This document shows positions 9,536 through 22,116 of a stretch of DNA of 64,000 nt, piece by piece. The notes beneath the pieces were generated by a model. It saw only the letters and a list, made by a program, of their open reading frames with translations. It was not told where the DNA came from and ran no database searches. Positions within the stretch are counted from its first letter, which is position 1; each line of letters begins with the position of its first letter. Source of the stretch: Pseudomonas sp. SJZ074. GTDB lineage: Bacteria; Pseudomonadota; Gammaproteobacteria; Pseudomonadales; Pseudomonadaceae. Where the stretch lies: the NCBI RefSeq assembly GCF_007828215.1, contig NZ_VIUE01000027.1:1-64000 (forward strand). The letters are read 5' to 3'. The position numbers were made by a program, and so were the translations under genes.

Positions 9536-10864
9536 ATGGCTAAGCAAGGTGCTCTCTCTGCGCTCGGCAAAGGCGGTATGTCTGAACTCTGGGCTCGTCT
9601 GCGTTTTCTGTTCCTGGCGATTATCGTCTACCGAATAGGCGCACACATCCCGGTTCCAGGTATCAACCCGGACCGACTCGCAGACCTGTTTCGACAGAAT
9701 GAGGGGACCATTCTTAGCTTGTTCAACATGTTTTCCGGCGGCGCGCTGGAGCGGATGAGCATCTTTGCATTGGGGATCATGCCGTACATCTCGGCATCGA
9801 TCATCATGCAACTGATGACTGCCGTCAGCCCGCAGTTGGAGCAGTTGAAGAAGGAAGGTGAAGCTGGCCGTCGCAAGATCAGCCAGTACACCCGCTACGG
9901 CACTGTCGTACTCGCTCTCGTCCAGGCCATTGGCATGTCCATTGGCCTGGCAGGGCAGGGCGTTTCGTTCAATGCTGACCTCAGCTTCTATTTCGTCGCG
10001 GTTACCACGTTTGTGGCGGGTGCGATGTTCATGATGTGGTTGGGTGAGCAGATTACTGAGCGTGGTGTTGGCAACGGTATCTCGATGTTGATCTTCGCAG
10101 GTATCGTCGCCGGTCTTCCGAGAGCGATCGGGCAGTCTTTCGAGTCTGCGCGTCAGGGTGATATCAACATTTTCGCCCTGGTTGCCATCGGTTTGCTGGC
10201 AGTAGCGATTATCGGTTTCGTGGTGTTCATTGAGCGTGGTCAGCGTCGTATTGCTGTTCACTACGCCAAGCGTCAGCAAGGCCGCAAGGTATTTGCTGCG
10301 CAGACCAGCCACTTGCCGTTGAAGGTGAACATGGCCGGCGTTATCCCGGCTATTTTCGCGAGCAGCATCTTGCTGTTCCCGGCTTCGTTGGGTGCCTGGT
10401 TCGGCCAGTCTGAAGGTATGGGCTGGTTGCAGGACCTCTCGCAGTCGATCGCTCCTGGTCAGCCGTTGAATATTCTGCTGTTTAGTGCAGGGATTATTTT
10501 CTTCTGCTTCTTCTATACGGCGTTGATGTTCAATCCGAAAGACGTAGCGGAAAACCTGAAGAAGTCCGGTGCCTTTATTCCGGGCATCCGTCCAGGTGAG
10601 CAGTCTGCGCGCTACATTGATGGCGTTCTGACTCGCTTGACCATGTTCGGTGCTCTTTACATGACGGCCGTCTGCCTGTTGCCCCAGTTCCTGGTGGTTG
10701 CAGCAAACGTACCGTTCTACCTTGGCGGGACCTCGTTGCTGATCGTGGTCGTGGTTGTGATGGACTTCATGTCCCAAGTACAATCGCACCTCGTTTCGCA
10801 CCAGTACGAATCCCTGATGAAGAAAGCCAACCTGAAGGGCTACGGCAGCGGCATGCTGCGCTGA
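9536..10864 (+). CDS. secY: SecY preprotein translocase channel subunit
   Basis: SecY (442 residues) forms the protein-conducting channel of the inner membrane with SecE and SecG. Ten hydrophobic segments can be traced, beginning with [20 protein letters not shown] near residue 25, including the plug-containing loop after the first, and the conserved cytoplasmic loop [16 protein letters not shown]-like segment near residue 230-245. It begins with no gap after rplO. Confidence 0.98.
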   Translation: MAKQGALSALGKGGMSELWARLRFLFLAIIVYRIGAHIPVPGINPDRLADLFRQNEGTILSLFNMFSGGALERMSIFALGIMPYISASIIMQLMTAVSPQLEQLKKEGEAGRRKISQYTRYGTVVLALVQAIGMSIGLAGQGVSFNADLSFYFVAVTTFVAGAMFMMWLGEQITERGVGNGISMLIFAGIVAGLPRAIGQSFESARQGDINIFALVAIGLLAVAIIGFVVFIERGQRRIAVHYAKRQQGRKVFAAQTSHLPLKVNMAGVIPAIFASSILLFPASLGAWFGQSEGMGWLQDLSQSIAPGQPLNILLFSAGIIFFCFFYTALMFNPKDVAENLKKSGAFIPGIRPGEQSARYIDGVLTRLTMFGALYMTAVCLLPQFLVVAANVPFYLGGTSLLIVVVVVMDFMSQVQSHLVSHQYESLMKKANLKGYGSGMLR

Positions 10865-10894
10865 GTAGCGTCCATAAGGTTCGAGGAGTTGGTG

Positions 10895-11011
10895 ATGAAA
10901 GTTCGTGCATCGGTGAAAAAGCTGTGCCGTAACTGCAAGATTATTCGCCGCGAAGGTGTTGTTCGAGTAATTTGCAGCGCGGAACCGCGTCACAAACAGC
11001 GCCAAGGCTGA
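10895..11011 (+). CDS. rpmJ: 50S ribosomal protein L36, zinc-ribbon form
   Basis: A 38-residue protein beginning [20 protein letters not shown]. Cys11, Cys14, Cys27 and His33 form the zinc site, so this is the zinc-containing form. GAGGAG lies eight bases before the ATG. It closes the spc cluster and is followed by a hairpin and a promoter. Confidence 0.97.
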
Positions 11012-11029
11012 GTGTGATTGTGCTTTAAG

Positions 11030-11053
11030 CCCGGCAGCTAGTGCGCTGCCGGG
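11030..11053 (+). terminator. Hairpin after rpmJ (spc operon end)
   Basis: CCCGGCAGC (11030-11038) pairs perfectly with GCTGCCGGG (11045-11053) around a six-base loop. The tail TTGATTATTTGTTATT is T-rich but broken, so termination may be partial. Its tail contains the -35 of the next promoter. Confidence 0.7.
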
Positions 11054-11082
11054 TTGATTATTTGTTATTACAGCGATATTAT
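11054..11082 (+). promoter_or_regulatory. Candidate sigma70 promoter of the alpha operon
   Basis: TTGATT (11054-11059) and TATTAT (11077-11082) lie 17 bp apart in the rpmJ-rpsM gap. Transcription would begin near 11089 and give a leader of about 53 bases before rpsM. The leader holds a GCGCCC...GGGGCG pairing (about 11089-11112) where an S4 translational control element would be expected, but I cannot confirm the pseudoknot. Confidence 0.6.
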
Positions 11083-11141
11083 CTCGCGCCCTATTTCTTG
11101 GCTTCCGGGGCGTAGGTAGCTGTCAATTGGAGTCCCACTGA

Positions 11142-11498
11142 ATGGCCCGTATTGCAGGCGTCAACATTCCAGATAACAAGCATACTGTTATCTCGCTGAC
11201 CTACATCTATGGTGTTGGTCGCACTACTGCACAGAAAATTTGTGCAGTGGCTGGGGTCAACCCAGCGGCAAAGATCAAAGATCTGAGCGACGAGCAGATT
11301 GAACAGCTGCGTGGCGAAGTGGCGAAGTTCACCACTGAAGGTGACCTGCGTCGCGAAGTCAACATGAAAATCAAGCGCTTGATGGACCTCGGTTGCTATC
11401 GCGGTCTGCGTCATCGTCGTGGTCTGCCAGTACGCGGTCAGCGTACCAAGACCAACGCGCGTACCCGTAAAGGTCCGCGTAAGCCGATCCGCAAGTAA
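11142..11498 (+). CDS. rpsM: 30S ribosomal protein S13
   Basis: S13 (118 residues) in the 30S head contacts P-site tRNA and the 50S subunit. The start [20 protein letters not shown] and the basic C-terminal tail [20 protein letters not shown] are diagnostic. GGAG at 11129-11132 is the ribosome-binding site. First gene of the alpha operon. Confidence 0.98.
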   Translation: MARIAGVNIPDNKHTVISLTYIYGVGRTTAQKICAVAGVNPAAKIKDLSDEQIEQLRGEVAKFTTEGDLRREVNMKIKRLMDLGCYRGLRHRRGLPVRGQRTKTNARTRKGPRKPIRK

Positions 11499-11528
11499 TC
11501 GCCCCAGCGAATCGACAGGAATTTAATC

Positions 11529-11918
11529 ATGGCAAAACCTGCTGCTCGTCCTCGTAAAAAAGTTAAAAAGACAGTGGTTGATGGCATCGCCCACATCCAT
11601 GCTTCTTTTAACAATACCATCGTGACCATTACCGACCGTCAAGGTAACGCTCTTTCCTGGGCTACCTCCGGTGGTTCGGGTTTCCGCGGTTCCCGCAAGT
11701 CCACCCCGTTCGCTGCTCAAGTAGCTGCTGAGCGTGCTGGTCAAGCTGCGCTGGAATACGGCCTGAAAAACCTCGACGTCAACGTCAAGGGTCCAGGTCC
11801 AGGTCGTGAATCCGCAGTTCGTGCTTTGAACGGCTGTGGCTACAAGATCGCCAGCATCACCGACGTGACGCCAATCCCGCACAACGGGTGCCGTCCGCCG
11901 AAGAAGCGCCGCGTGTAA
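11529..11918 (+). CDS. rpsK: 30S ribosomal protein S11
   Basis: S11 (129 residues) lies on the 30S platform near the mRNA exit. The residues [19 protein letters not shown] and the C-terminal [16 protein letters not shown] are highly conserved. It follows rpsM by 30 bases with an AGGA Shine-Dalgarno. Confidence 0.98.
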   Translation: MAKPAARPRKKVKKTVVDGIAHIHASFNNTIVTITDRQGNALSWATSGGSGFRGSRKSTPFAAQVAAERAGQAALEYGLKNLDVNVKGPGPGRESAVRALNGCGYKIASITDVTPIPHNGCRPPKKRRV

Positions 11919-11936
11919 TCCAGGAGATTGTAAAGA

Positions 11937-12557
11937 ATGGCTCGTTACATTGGTCCAAAATGCAAACTCGCTCGTCGCGAAGGCACCGATCTCTTCCTGA
12001 AGAGCGGCGTGCGCGCGATCGAATCGAAGTGCAACATCGAAGCAGCACCTGGTATCCACGGCCAGCGCCGCGGTCGCCAGTCCGACTACGGCACCCAACT
12101 GCGTGAAAAGCAGAAGGTCCGTCGTATCTACGGCGTTCTCGAGCGTCAATTCAGCGGCTACTACAAAGAAGCTGCTGGCAAGAAAGGCGCAACCGGCGAA
12201 AACCTGTTGCAGCTGCTCGAATGCCGTCTGGACAACGTTGTATACCGTATGGGTTTCGGTTCTACTCGTGCCGAATCCCGTCAGCTGGTATCGCACAAGT
12301 CGATCAGCGTTAACGGTCAGACCGTAAACGTTCCGTCCTACCAGGTTCGTGCTGGTGACGTGGTTGCTGTTCGCGAGAAAGCAAAGAACCAACTTCGCAT
12401 TGTCCAAGCTCTCGATCTGTGTGCCCAACGTGGCCGCGTAGAATGGGTAGAAGTAGACACTGAGAAGAAGTCGGGCGTTTTCAAGAACGTTCCAGCTCGC
12501 AGTGATCTGTCCGCCGACATCAACGAAAGCCTGATTGTCGAGCTCTACTCCAAGTAA
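11937..12557 (+). CDS. rpsD: 30S ribosomal protein S4
   Basis: S4 (206 residues) starts 30S assembly and in E. coli represses the alpha operon. The start [19 protein letters not shown] and the S4 RNA-binding domain (residues about 96-157, with [20 protein letters not shown]) are clear. The zinc-knuckle cysteines of some S4 paralogs are absent. Confidence 0.98.
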   Translation: MARYIGPKCKLARREGTDLFLKSGVRAIESKCNIEAAPGIHGQRRGRQSDYGTQLREKQKVRRIYGVLERQFSGYYKEAAGKKGATGENLLQLLECRLDNVVYRMGFGSTRAESRQLVSHKSISVNGQTVNVPSYQVRAGDVVAVREKAKNQLRIVQALDLCAQRGRVEWVEVDTEKKSGVFKNVPARSDLSADINESLIVELYSK

Positions 12558-12579
12558 GGGCTAGAAAATAGGTGCATCC

Positions 12580-13581
12580 ATGCAGATTTCGGTAAATGAG
12601 TTCCTGACACCCCGCCATATTGATGTGCAGGTTGTCAGTCCAACCCGCGCCAAGATCACTCTCGAGCCTCTCGAGCGTGGTTTCGGCCACACCCTGGGCA
12701 ACGCGCTGCGCCGCATCCTGTTGTCCTCAATGCCCGGCTGTGCAGTAGTCGAGGCCGAGATTGACGGTGTACTCCACGAGTACAGCGCCATCGAAGGCGT
12801 ACAGGAAGATGTCATTGAAATCCTGTTGAACCTTAAAGGTCTGGCTATCAAGCTGCACGGTCGTGACGAAGTTACGCTGACCTTGTCGAAGAAGGGTTCG
12901 GGGGTGGTTACCGCTGCCGATATTCAGCTGGATCATGATGTCGAGATCGTTAACCCCGATCACGTAATCGCTAACCTGGCGTCTAACGGCGCCCTGAACA
13001 TGAAGCTCACCGTAGCTCGTGGTCGTGGTTATGAACCGGCAGACTCGCGTCAGAGCGATGAAGACGAAAGCCGCAGCATCGGTCGCTTGCAGCTCGACTC
13101 TTCGTTCAGCCCGGTTCGCCGCATCGCATACGTGGTGGAAAACGCCCGTGTCGAGCAGCGTACCAACCTGGACAAGCTGGTTATTGATCTGGAAACCAAC
13201 GGTACCCTGGATCCTGAAGAGGCTATCCGCCGCGCTGCAACCATCCTGCAACAGCAGTTGGCTGCGTTCGTCGACCTCAAGGGTGACAGTGAGCCAGTGG
13301 TTGTCGAGCAGGAAGACGAGATCGATCCGATCCTGCTTCGCCCGGTTGACGATCTGGAACTGACTGTACGTTCGGCTAACTGCCTTAAGGCGGAAAACAT
13401 CTACTACATCGGCGACCTGATTCAGCGTACCGAAGTAGAGCTGTTGAAGACTCCGAACCTTGGCAAGAAATCCTTGACTGAAATCAAGGACGTTCTGGCC
13501 TCCCGCGGTCTGTCCCTCGGCATGCGCCTCGACAACTGGCCGCCTGCAAGTCTTAAGAAGGACGACAAGGCGACTGCCTGA
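12580..13581 (+). CDS. rpoA: RNA polymerase alpha subunit
   Basis: The 333-residue alpha subunit has an N-terminal dimerisation domain ([19 protein letters not shown] near residues 33-51), a flexible linker and a C-terminal domain with the DNA-contact segment [20 protein letters not shown] and the helix-hairpin [15 protein letters not shown]. The C-terminal domain binds UP elements and activators. It lies between rpsD and rplQ as in other gammaproteobacteria. Confidence 0.99.
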   Translation: MQISVNEFLTPRHIDVQVVSPTRAKITLEPLERGFGHTLGNALRRILLSSMPGCAVVEAEIDGVLHEYSAIEGVQEDVIEILLNLKGLAIKLHGRDEVTLTLSKKGSGVVTAADIQLDHDVEIVNPDHVIANLASNGALNMKLTVARGRGYEPADSRQSDEDESRSIGRLQLDSSFSPVRRIAYVVENARVEQRTNLDKLVIDLETNGTLDPEEAIRRAATILQQQLAAFVDLKGDSEPVVVEQEDEIDPILLRPVDDLELTVRSANCLKAENIYYIGDLIQRTEVELLKTPNLGKKSLTEIKDVLASRGLSLGMRLDNWPPASLKKDDKATA

Positions 13582-13623
13582 TCGTCGTAATCACCGAACG
13601 TTGTGTTTGGTAAGGAATGAACC

Positions 13624-14010
13624 ATGCGTCATCGTAAAAGTGGTCGTCACCTGAGCCGCACCAGCTCGCACCGCAAGGCCATGTTCCAAAACATGGCGGT
13701 GTCGCTGTTCGAGCACGAGCTGATCAAAACTACACTGCCGAAAGCCAAAGAACTGCGTCGCGTTGCTGAGCCGCTGATCACTCTGGCCAAGACAGATAGC
13801 CTGGCTAACCGCCGCCTGGCTTTCGACCGTACTCGTTCGAAAGCTATCGTTGGTAAGCTCTTCAACGACCTGGGCAAGCGTTACGCTACCCGTGAGGGTG
13901 GCTACCTGCGCATCCTCAAGTGCGGTTTCCGCGCTGGCGACAACGCGCCTATGGCGTACGTCGAGTTGGTTGATCGTGCTACCGGCGGTGAAGCTGTATC
14001 CGCTGAGTAA
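13624..14010 (+). CDS. rplQ: 50S ribosomal protein L17
   Basis: L17 (128 residues) begins [20 protein letters not shown] and has the [11 protein letters not shown] segment. It is the last gene of the alpha operon; AAGGAAT precedes the ATG and a strong terminator follows 17 bases after the stop. Confidence 0.98.
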   Translation: MRHRKSGRHLSRTSSHRKAMFQNMAVSLFEHELIKTTLPKAKELRRVAEPLITLAKTDSLANRRLAFDRTRSKAIVGKLFNDLGKRYATREGGYLRILKCGFRAGDNAPMAYVELVDRATGGEAVSAE

Positions 14011-14027
14011 GACGGCAATATACAAAG

Positions 14028-14052
14028 AACCGGGCCTAGTGCCCGGTTTTTT
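14028..14052 (+). terminator. Intrinsic terminator of the alpha operon
   Basis: AACCGGGC (14028-14035) and GCCCGGTT (14041-14048) form a perfect 8-bp stem with a five-base loop, followed by six Ts (14047-14052). Confidence 0.93.
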
Positions 14053-14092
14053 GTGCCTGATGAAAATGAAAGAGCCGTTGTGGTCGGCTTCG

Positions 14093-14105
14093 CTATTGGC
14101 AATAG
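14093..14105. promoter_or_regulatory. Short palindrome upstream of katA
   Basis: CTATTG-G-CAATAG is a perfect 13-bp dyad 127 bases before the katA start. CTAT and ATAG are the half-elements found in OxyR sites, but their spacing here does not match the four-element OxyR pattern, so the assignment is only a suggestion. Confidence 0.2.
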
Positions 14106-14231
14106 GGTCGCGTTAGATAATGACTATCGATGCCCATGATTTAATAAATTTGGATACTGTCACTAACATGTTCAATACTCCTTTCCAGCCGATTAGCCGG
14201 CAGTTCGAAGACCGACCGAGGAAGATTGAGC

Positions 14232-15680
14232 ATGAGCCAGATCAAAACGCTTACGACCGCAAGCGGCGCTCCTGTCGCCGATAACCAGAATTCTCGCTCC
14301 GCTGGCCCACGGGGCCCGCTGTTACTCGACGATTTCCATCTCATCGAAAAACTTGCTCACTTCAACCGCGAGAACATCCCTGAGCGCCGTGTACACGCCA
14401 AGGGTTCAGGCGCCTACGGTACGTTCACGGTCACCCGTGACATCACCCAGTACACCAGCGCCAAGTTGTTCGATTCGGTCGGCAAGCAGACGCCAACGTT
14501 CCTGCGCTTTTCCACCGTGGGTGGCGAGCGTGGATCTGCCGACACCGAACGCGATCCCCGTGGTTTCGCCCTGAAGTTCTATACCGAAGAAGGCAACTGG
14601 GACATTGTCGGCAATAACACACCAGTCTTCTTCATTCGTGATCCGCTGAAATTTCCGGACTTTATCCATACCCAGAAGCGTCTGCCCCAAAGCAATCTGA
14701 AAAGCGCCCAAGCGATGTGGGATTTCTGGTCTCATTCCCCAGAAGCCTTGCACCAGATCACCATCCTGTTTTCCGACCGCGGCATTCCTGACGGCTACCG
14801 TCACATGCACGGCTTCGGCAGTCACACCTATAGTCTGATCAACGCCCAAGGCGAGCGGCACTGGGTAAAGTGGCACTACAAGACCAAGCAAGGCATCAAG
14901 AACCTGGCGCCGGCTGAAGCCGCGCGCTTGGCGGGCACCGACCCGGACTATGCCCAGCGTGACTTGTTCAATGCCATTGAGCGAGGTGATTTCCCGAAAT
15001 GGAGCGTTTGCATCCAGATCATGACTGAAGCCCAGGCTGCTGCTCATTACGAGAATCCGTTCGACGTGACCAAGACCTGGTCGCAGAAAGAATTTCCGTT
15101 GATTGAAGTCGGGGAGCTCGAACTCAACCGCAACCCGCTGAACTACTTTGCCGAAGTGGAACAGGCGGCGTTCGGGCCGAGCAACATGGTGCCAGGCGTA
15201 GGCCTGTCGCCGGACCGCATGCTGCAAGGTCGTGTGTTCGCCTACGCCGATGCGCACCGCTACCGTATCGGCACCAATCACCAGCAATTGCCGGTGAATG
15301 CACCGCGCAGTCCGGTCAATACCTACCAGCGCGACGGAGCCATGGCGTTTGGCAGCAATGGCGGGGCAGCACCGAACTACGAGCCCAATAGCTACGTCGA
15401 GTCGCCGAAGCAAGCCCCGCATTACGCGGAACCTGCCCTGGCCCTCACTGGGGCGGCGGATCGTTACGATCATCGGGAAGACACTGACTACTACAGCCAT
15501 GCCGGTGCGCTGTTCCGCCTGATGAACAGCGAGCAGCAGGCCCTGCTGATCAGCAACATAGCTGGTGCGATGGGTGGGGTATCGGCGGATGTCGTCGACC
15601 GTCAATTGCAGCATTTCTTCAAGGCGGACGCCGCTTATGGAGAAGGTATCGCAAAAGCGTTGGGCGTACAGCTTAACTAA
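14232..15680 (+). CDS. katA: Haem catalase (KatA type, small subunit clade)
   Basis: A 482-residue monofunctional catalase that splits hydrogen peroxide to water and oxygen. His55 (in [12 protein letters not shown]) and Asn128 (in [11 protein letters not shown]) are the distal catalytic residues, and the proximal haem tyrosine lies in [12 protein letters not shown] near residue 337. The ATG at 14232 gives [12 protein letters not shown]; an upstream in-frame TTG would add two residues. The length fits the small clade-3 enzymes. The downstream ferritin gene suggests a joint role in peroxide and iron protection. No signal peptide is seen. Confidence 0.96.
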   Translation: MSQIKTLTTASGAPVADNQNSRSAGPRGPLLLDDFHLIEKLAHFNRENIPERRVHAKGSGAYGTFTVTRDITQYTSAKLFDSVGKQTPTFLRFSTVGGERGSADTERDPRGFALKFYTEEGNWDIVGNNTPVFFIRDPLKFPDFIHTQKRLPQSNLKSAQAMWDFWSHSPEALHQITILFSDRGIPDGYRHMHGFGSHTYSLINAQGERHWVKWHYKTKQGIKNLAPAEAARLAGTDPDYAQRDLFNAIERGDFPKWSVCIQIMTEAQAAAHYENPFDVTKTWSQKEFPLIEVGELELNRNPLNYFAEVEQAAFGPSNMVPGVGLSPDRMLQGRVFAYADAHRYRIGTNHQQLPVNAPRSPVNTYQRDGAMAFGSNGGAAPNYEPNSYVESPKQAPHYAEPALALTGAADRYDHREDTDYYSHAGALFRLMNSEQQALLISNIAGAMGGVSADVVDRQLQHFFKADAAYGEGIAKALGVQLN

Positions 15681-15697
15681 GTCTAAACGAGAAGCAG

Positions 15698-15722
15698 AAC
15701 CGCCCTCATTTGGGCGGTTTTT
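15698..15722 (+). terminator. Intrinsic terminator after katA
   Basis: AACCGCCC (15698-15705) pairs with GGGCGGTT (15712-15719) around TCATTT, and a T-run ends at 15722. It separates katA from the ferritin gene. Confidence 0.92.
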
Positions 15723-15838
15723 GCGTTATTTAACCTGGTTTTCTCGGATTTTCTTCGCATTTATTGCGATAGTGCCGTGACCTGGCGGCCGGCTTGGTTC
15801 AAACTAGAGTCTTTCAAGGCTTGTGGAGATGTAGGGCG

Positions 15839-16303
15839 ATGCAAGGTCACCCGGACGTAATCGATTACCTCAACACGCTGCTGACAGGCGAACTGGCAGC
15901 CCGTGATCAATATTTCATCCATTCGCGGATGTATGAGGATTGGGGGTTTACCGAGCTCTACGAACGTATCAACCATGAAATGGAAGAAGAAGCACAGCAT
16001 GCCGATGCGTTGATGCGTCGCATCCTGATGCTCGAAGGTACGCCGCGCATGCGCCCGGACGACCTGGACATCGGCACCACCGTACCCGACATGCTTGCTG
16101 CCGACCTGCGCCTGGAATACAAGGTCCGGGCCGCGCTGTGCAAGGGGATCGAGCTGTGCGAACAGCACAACGACTATGTCACCCGCGAAATCCTGCGTGT
16201 TCAGCTCAATGACACTGAGGAAGACCATACCTACTGGCTTGAGAAGCAGTTGGGGTTGATCAAGTTGATCGGGTTGGAGAATTACCTGCAATCGCAGTTC
16301 TGA
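15839..16303 (+). CDS. ftnA: Bacterioferritin-family ferritin lacking the haem methionine (BfrA/FtnA type)
   Basis: A 154-residue four-helix ferritin subunit that stores iron as a ferric mineral. The di-iron ferroxidase ligands are all present: Glu18, Glu51, His54, Glu93, Glu127 and His130. The residue matching Met52, the haem ligand of true bacterioferritin, is alanine (EEAQHAD). In P. aeruginosa the homologous gene beside katA, first called bfrA, was reclassified as FtnA for the same reason. The ATG at 15839 has GGAG at 15825-15828 and gives the conserved [11 protein letters not shown] start; the frame is open 45 bases further upstream. Confidence 0.93.
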   Translation: MQGHPDVIDYLNTLLTGELAARDQYFIHSRMYEDWGFTELYERINHEMEEEAQHADALMRRILMLEGTPRMRPDDLDIGTTVPDMLAADLRLEYKVRAALCKGIELCEQHNDYVTREILRVQLNDTEEDHTYWLEKQLGLIKLIGLENYLQSQF

Positions 16304-16349
16304 TCGCGAGAGCGATTAACCGTTACATAAACGCAACCTGACCCACCGC

Positions 16350-16374
16350 TATCGCGAGCAGGCTCGCTCCCACA
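16350..16374. repeat. Single REP element
   Basis: One copy of the REP palindrome family (TATCGCGAGCAGGCTCGCTCCCAC, CAGGCTCG variant) lies between ftnA and the terminator. Unlike the other REP loci in this window it has no inverted partner nearby. Confidence 0.85.
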
Positions 16375-16381
16375 GAAAAGC

Positions 16382-16418
16382 AAAAGCCCCTGCCATCGAT
16401 GAGATGACAGGGGCTTTT
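16382..16418. terminator. Bidirectional terminator between ftnA and uvrA
   Basis: AAAAGCCCCTG (16382-16392) and CAGGGGCTTTT (16408-16418) form a perfect 11-bp stem with a 15-base loop. A and T tracts on both sides allow it to stop transcription from either convergent gene. Confidence 0.92.
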
Positions 16419-16435
16419 TCATGCCTTGGGATTGA

Positions 16436-19270
<2,835 letters not shown>

Positions 19271-19449
19271 AATGGCCTCGCTCGGCGGGCGTCGAAAACG
19301 TAGGAGTATACGGGCAAATACTGGATGGATAAACACTATTGAGCGTGCGATGGCAGCCATACATGAAGACTGCGCGTCAAACAGTCGCGATATACCCCCT
19401 CAATCGATGGGACTGGTAGAATCGCCGCCGGTTCAGATGAGGTTTTTCC

Positions 19450-20847
19450 ATGCACGATCCCCACAGCGAGCGCATGAGTGGCGGCGAGACCCGGGCGGCA
19501 AGCGGTCTGGCCCTGGTGTTCGCCTTCCGTATGCTGGGCATGTTCATGGTGTTGCCGGTGCTGGCGACCTATGGCATGGACCTGGCGGGCGCGACGCCGG
19601 CCCTGATCGGGTTGGCGATTGGCGCTTATGGCCTGACCCAGGCCATTTTCCAGATCCCGTTCGGGATCATTTCCGACCGCATTGGCCGACGTCCCGTGAT
19701 CTACCTGGGGCTGATCGTCTTTGCCCTCGGCAGTGTGCTGGCGGCCAACGCCGACTCGATCTGGGGCGTGATTGCCGGACGGATCCTGCAAGGCGCGGGG
19801 GCGATTTCCGCTGCCGTCATGGCTTTGCTCTCGGACCTGACCCGCGAACAGCATCGGACCAAGGCCATGGCCATGATCGGCATGACCATCGGCCTGTCGT
19901 TCGCCGTCGCCATGGTCGTCGGCCCCTTGCTGACCCGTGCCTTCGGCTTGTCGGGCCTGTTCCTGGCCACCGGTGGCATGGCGCTGGTGGGTATCCTGAT
20001 CGTGGCGTTCATGGTGCCCCGTTCCACTGGGCCGCTGCAGCACCGTGAATCCGGCGTGGCGCGCCAGGCGCTGATCCCGACGCTCAAGCACCCGGACCTG
20101 CTGCGCCTGGACCTGGGGATCTTCGTGCTCCACGCCATGCTGATGTCCAGTTTCGTCGCCTTGCCATTGGCCCTGGTGGAAAAGGCCGGGTTGCCCAAGG
20201 AGCAGCACTGGTGGGTCTACCTGACTGCGCTGCTGATTTCGTTCTTCGCCATGATCCCGTTCATCATCTATGGCGAGAAGCGACGCAAAATGAAACGAGT
20301 TCTGCTCGGCGCCGTCGTGACGCTGATGCTCACTGAGCTATTCTTCTGGCAGTTCGGCGACAGCCTGCGCGCCCTGGTGATCGGCACGGTGGTGTTCTTC
20401 ACCGCGTTCAATCTGTTGGAGGCGTCGCTGCCGTCGCTGATCAGCAAGGTTTCACCGGCGGGCGGCAAGGGCACGGCAATGGGGGTTTATTCCACCAGCC
20501 AGTTCCTCGGTTCGGCGTTGGGCGGGATTCTCGGTGGCTGGCTGTTCCAGCATGGCGGTTTGTCGGTTGTCTTCCTGGGATGCGCCGCGCTGGCTGCACT
20601 TTGGCTGGTCTTTGCTGTTACCATGCGAGAACCACCGTATGTGACGAGCCTGCGCTTGCCGTTATCGCCCGAAGCCATTCGCGAAGCAGGCCTGGTCGAG
20701 CGCCTCAGGGCCGTCGTTGGCGTAACCGATGCAGTGGTGGTCGCCGACGAAGCGGCCGTTTATATCAAACTGGACACCGAATTATTGGATCGTGCGAGCC
20801 TCGAGCGCCTGGTGAACAACCCGGCCCCGACTGCGTGCGAAGCCTAG
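19450..20847 (+). CDS. MFS transporter, YajR-like
   Basis: A 465-residue inner-membrane transporter with about 12 hydrophobic segments. The MFS motif A is clear in [15 protein letters not shown] near residues 78-92. After the last membrane segment there is a soluble C-terminal domain of about 65 residues (from [13 protein letters not shown] to the end) with the pattern of the ferredoxin-like YAM domain of E. coli YajR. Substrate is unknown; probably a drug or metabolite efflux pump by family. It lies nine bases upstream of ssb, so the two are probably cotranscribed, as in P. aeruginosa. Confidence 0.88.
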   Translation: MHDPHSERMSGGETRAASGLALVFAFRMLGMFMVLPVLATYGMDLAGATPALIGLAIGAYGLTQAIFQIPFGIISDRIGRRPVIYLGLIVFALGSVLAANADSIWGVIAGRILQGAGAISAAVMALLSDLTREQHRTKAMAMIGMTIGLSFAVAMVVGPLLTRAFGLSGLFLATGGMALVGILIVAFMVPRSTGPLQHRESGVARQALIPTLKHPDLLRLDLGIFVLHAMLMSSFVALPLALVEKAGLPKEQHWWVYLTALLISFFAMIPFIIYGEKRRKMKRVLLGAVVTLMLTELFFWQFGDSLRALVIGTVVFFTAFNLLEASLPSLISKVSPAGGKGTAMGVYSTSQFLGSALGGILGGWLFQHGGLSVVFLGCAALAALWLVFAVTMREPPYVTSLRLPLSPEAIREAGLVERLRAVVGVTDAVVVADEAAVYIKLDTELLDRASLERLVNNPAPTACEA

Positions 20848-20856
20848 GAGAACGTT

Positions 20857-21372
20857 ATGGCCCGTGGGGTTAACAAAGTCATATTGGTCGGCACGTGCGG
20901 CCAGGATCCCGAGGTTCGCTACCTGCCTAACGGCAACGCCGTGACCAACCTGAGTCTGGCGACCAGCGAGCAGTGGACCGACAAGCAGACCGGCCAGAAA
21001 GTCGAGAAGACCGAATGGCACCGCGTGTCGATGTTCGGCAAAGTGGCGGAGATCGCCGGCGAATACCTGCGCAAGGGTTCGCAGGTGTACATCGAAGGCA
21101 AGCTGCAGACGCGTGAATGGGAAAAAGACGGCATCAAGCGTTACACCACTGAAATCGTGGTCGACATGCAGGGCACCATGCAACTGCTGGGCGGTCGTCC
21201 ACAGGGTGACCAGCAGCAGGGTGGCAACAATTACCAGCAGTCGGCTCCGCGTCAGCAGGCACCGCGCCCGCAATCGGCACCACAGCCACAACGCGAGCGC
21301 CCGGCCCCACAACAGGCCGCGCCGCAACCGGCTCCGGATTTCGACAGCTTTGATGACGATATTCCGTTCTAA
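20857..21372 (+). CDS. ssb: Single-stranded DNA-binding protein
   Basis: SSB (171 residues) coats single-stranded DNA in replication and repair. The OB-fold covers about residues 1-110 ([20 protein letters not shown], then [15 protein letters not shown]). A Gln/Pro-rich linker (about 115-155) leads to the acidic protein-docking tip [16 protein letters not shown] lies five to ten bases before the ATG. A terminator follows. Confidence 0.97.
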   Translation: MARGVNKVILVGTCGQDPEVRYLPNGNAVTNLSLATSEQWTDKQTGQKVEKTEWHRVSMFGKVAEIAGEYLRKGSQVYIEGKLQTREWEKDGIKRYTTEIVVDMQGTMQLLGGRPQGDQQQGGNNYQQSAPRQQAPRPQSAPQPQRERPAPQQAAPQPAPDFDSFDDDIPF

Positions 21373-21414
21373 AACAGCTTGGAGCCTCGGGCTTCAAGCC
21401 ACCAGCTGTAAACA

Positions 21415-21447
21415 AAAACCGCGCTTGGATTTCCAGCGCGGTTTTTT
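21415..21447. terminator. Terminator after ssb
   Basis: AAAACCGCGCT (21415-21425) pairs with AGCGCGGTTTT (21435-21445) around a nine-base loop, followed by Ts. The A-tract on the left arm means it can also serve the convergent hydrolase gene at 21464. Confidence 0.9.
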
Positions 21448-21463
21448 GTTTGCAGCTTGCAGC

Positions 21464-22021
21464 TTAACGCTGCGCCTGCTCCAGAAACTGCTCCGTACTC
21501 ACTACCTCCGCATAAGCAAACCCCAGTGCCGACATGAAGGCGGCATGGACCTGGGCTGCCGGAACCATGACGCCGTTGAATTCCAGGTCGAGGGTCGCGC
21601 AGGCGTCGTGGATCACCGTGACCTCGTAGCCCAGGTCCGCCGCTGCCCGGGCGACACCGTCGATGCACATGTGGCTCATGCTGCCGACGATGACCAGTTG
21701 GGTGATGCCGTGATGGTCGAGCAAGGATTGCAGTTCGGTTTCGCGGAATGAATTGACGAAGTGCTTGAGCACCACCGGTTCATCGGCCTGGTTGAGCACC
21801 TTGGGATGCAGCTTCGCGCCATCGGAGCCCGGTGCGAAGAAGGGTGCATCGGCGGACGTGAACTCGTGGCGGATGTGCACGACCTGGTTTCCGGCCTGGC
21901 GAAAGGCCGCGATCATCCGGGCGGCGTTGTCCGCGGCGGCTTCGACACCGCTCAGTGGCCATTTCCCCTGGGGGAAGTAGTCATTCTGGATATCGACTAC
22001 GATGAGCGCTTGCTTGGACAT
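21464..22021 (-). CDS. Cysteine hydrolase, isochorismatase family
   Basis: A 185-residue alpha/beta hydrolase of the isochorismatase/nicotinamidase type. The likely triad is Asp10 (VVDIQNDYF), Lys86 (VVLKHFVNS) and Cys119 (SMSHMCIDG). The ATG at 22021 is chosen because the frame upstream is unlike the family. The substrate cannot be told from the sequence. It is divergent from a GlxA-type regulator 95 bases away, a pairing seen often in Pseudomonas, so that regulator may control it. Confidence 0.88.
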   Translation of the reverse strand: MSKQALIVVDIQNDYFPQGKWPLSGVEAAADNAARMIAAFRQAGNQVVHIRHEFTSADAPFFAPGSDGAKLHPKVLNQADEPVVLKHFVNSFRETELQSLLDHHGITQLVIVGSMSHMCIDGVARAAADLGYEVTVIHDACATLDLEFNGVMVPAAQVHAAFMSALGFAYAEVVSTEQFLEQAQR

Positions 22022-22116
22022 GGTGACTTCCTCGATAAGGTGTGTGGGGCCAGTATCAGCTCTTGCCGCCGGTTCGAGGATTGGCCGCAACGACAATAAG
22101 CGAGGGAAAACTGACA

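Noticed and set aside
8798-11005. 735-codon open frame on the minus strand across rplO-secY-rpmJ
   Set aside because: It is antisense to three certain genes and has no family likeness; it arises from codon bias of the coding strand.
14121-14231. Small open frame starting at 14121 upstream of katA
   Set aside because: It lacks a ribosome-binding site and continues into katA in another frame; no support for translation.
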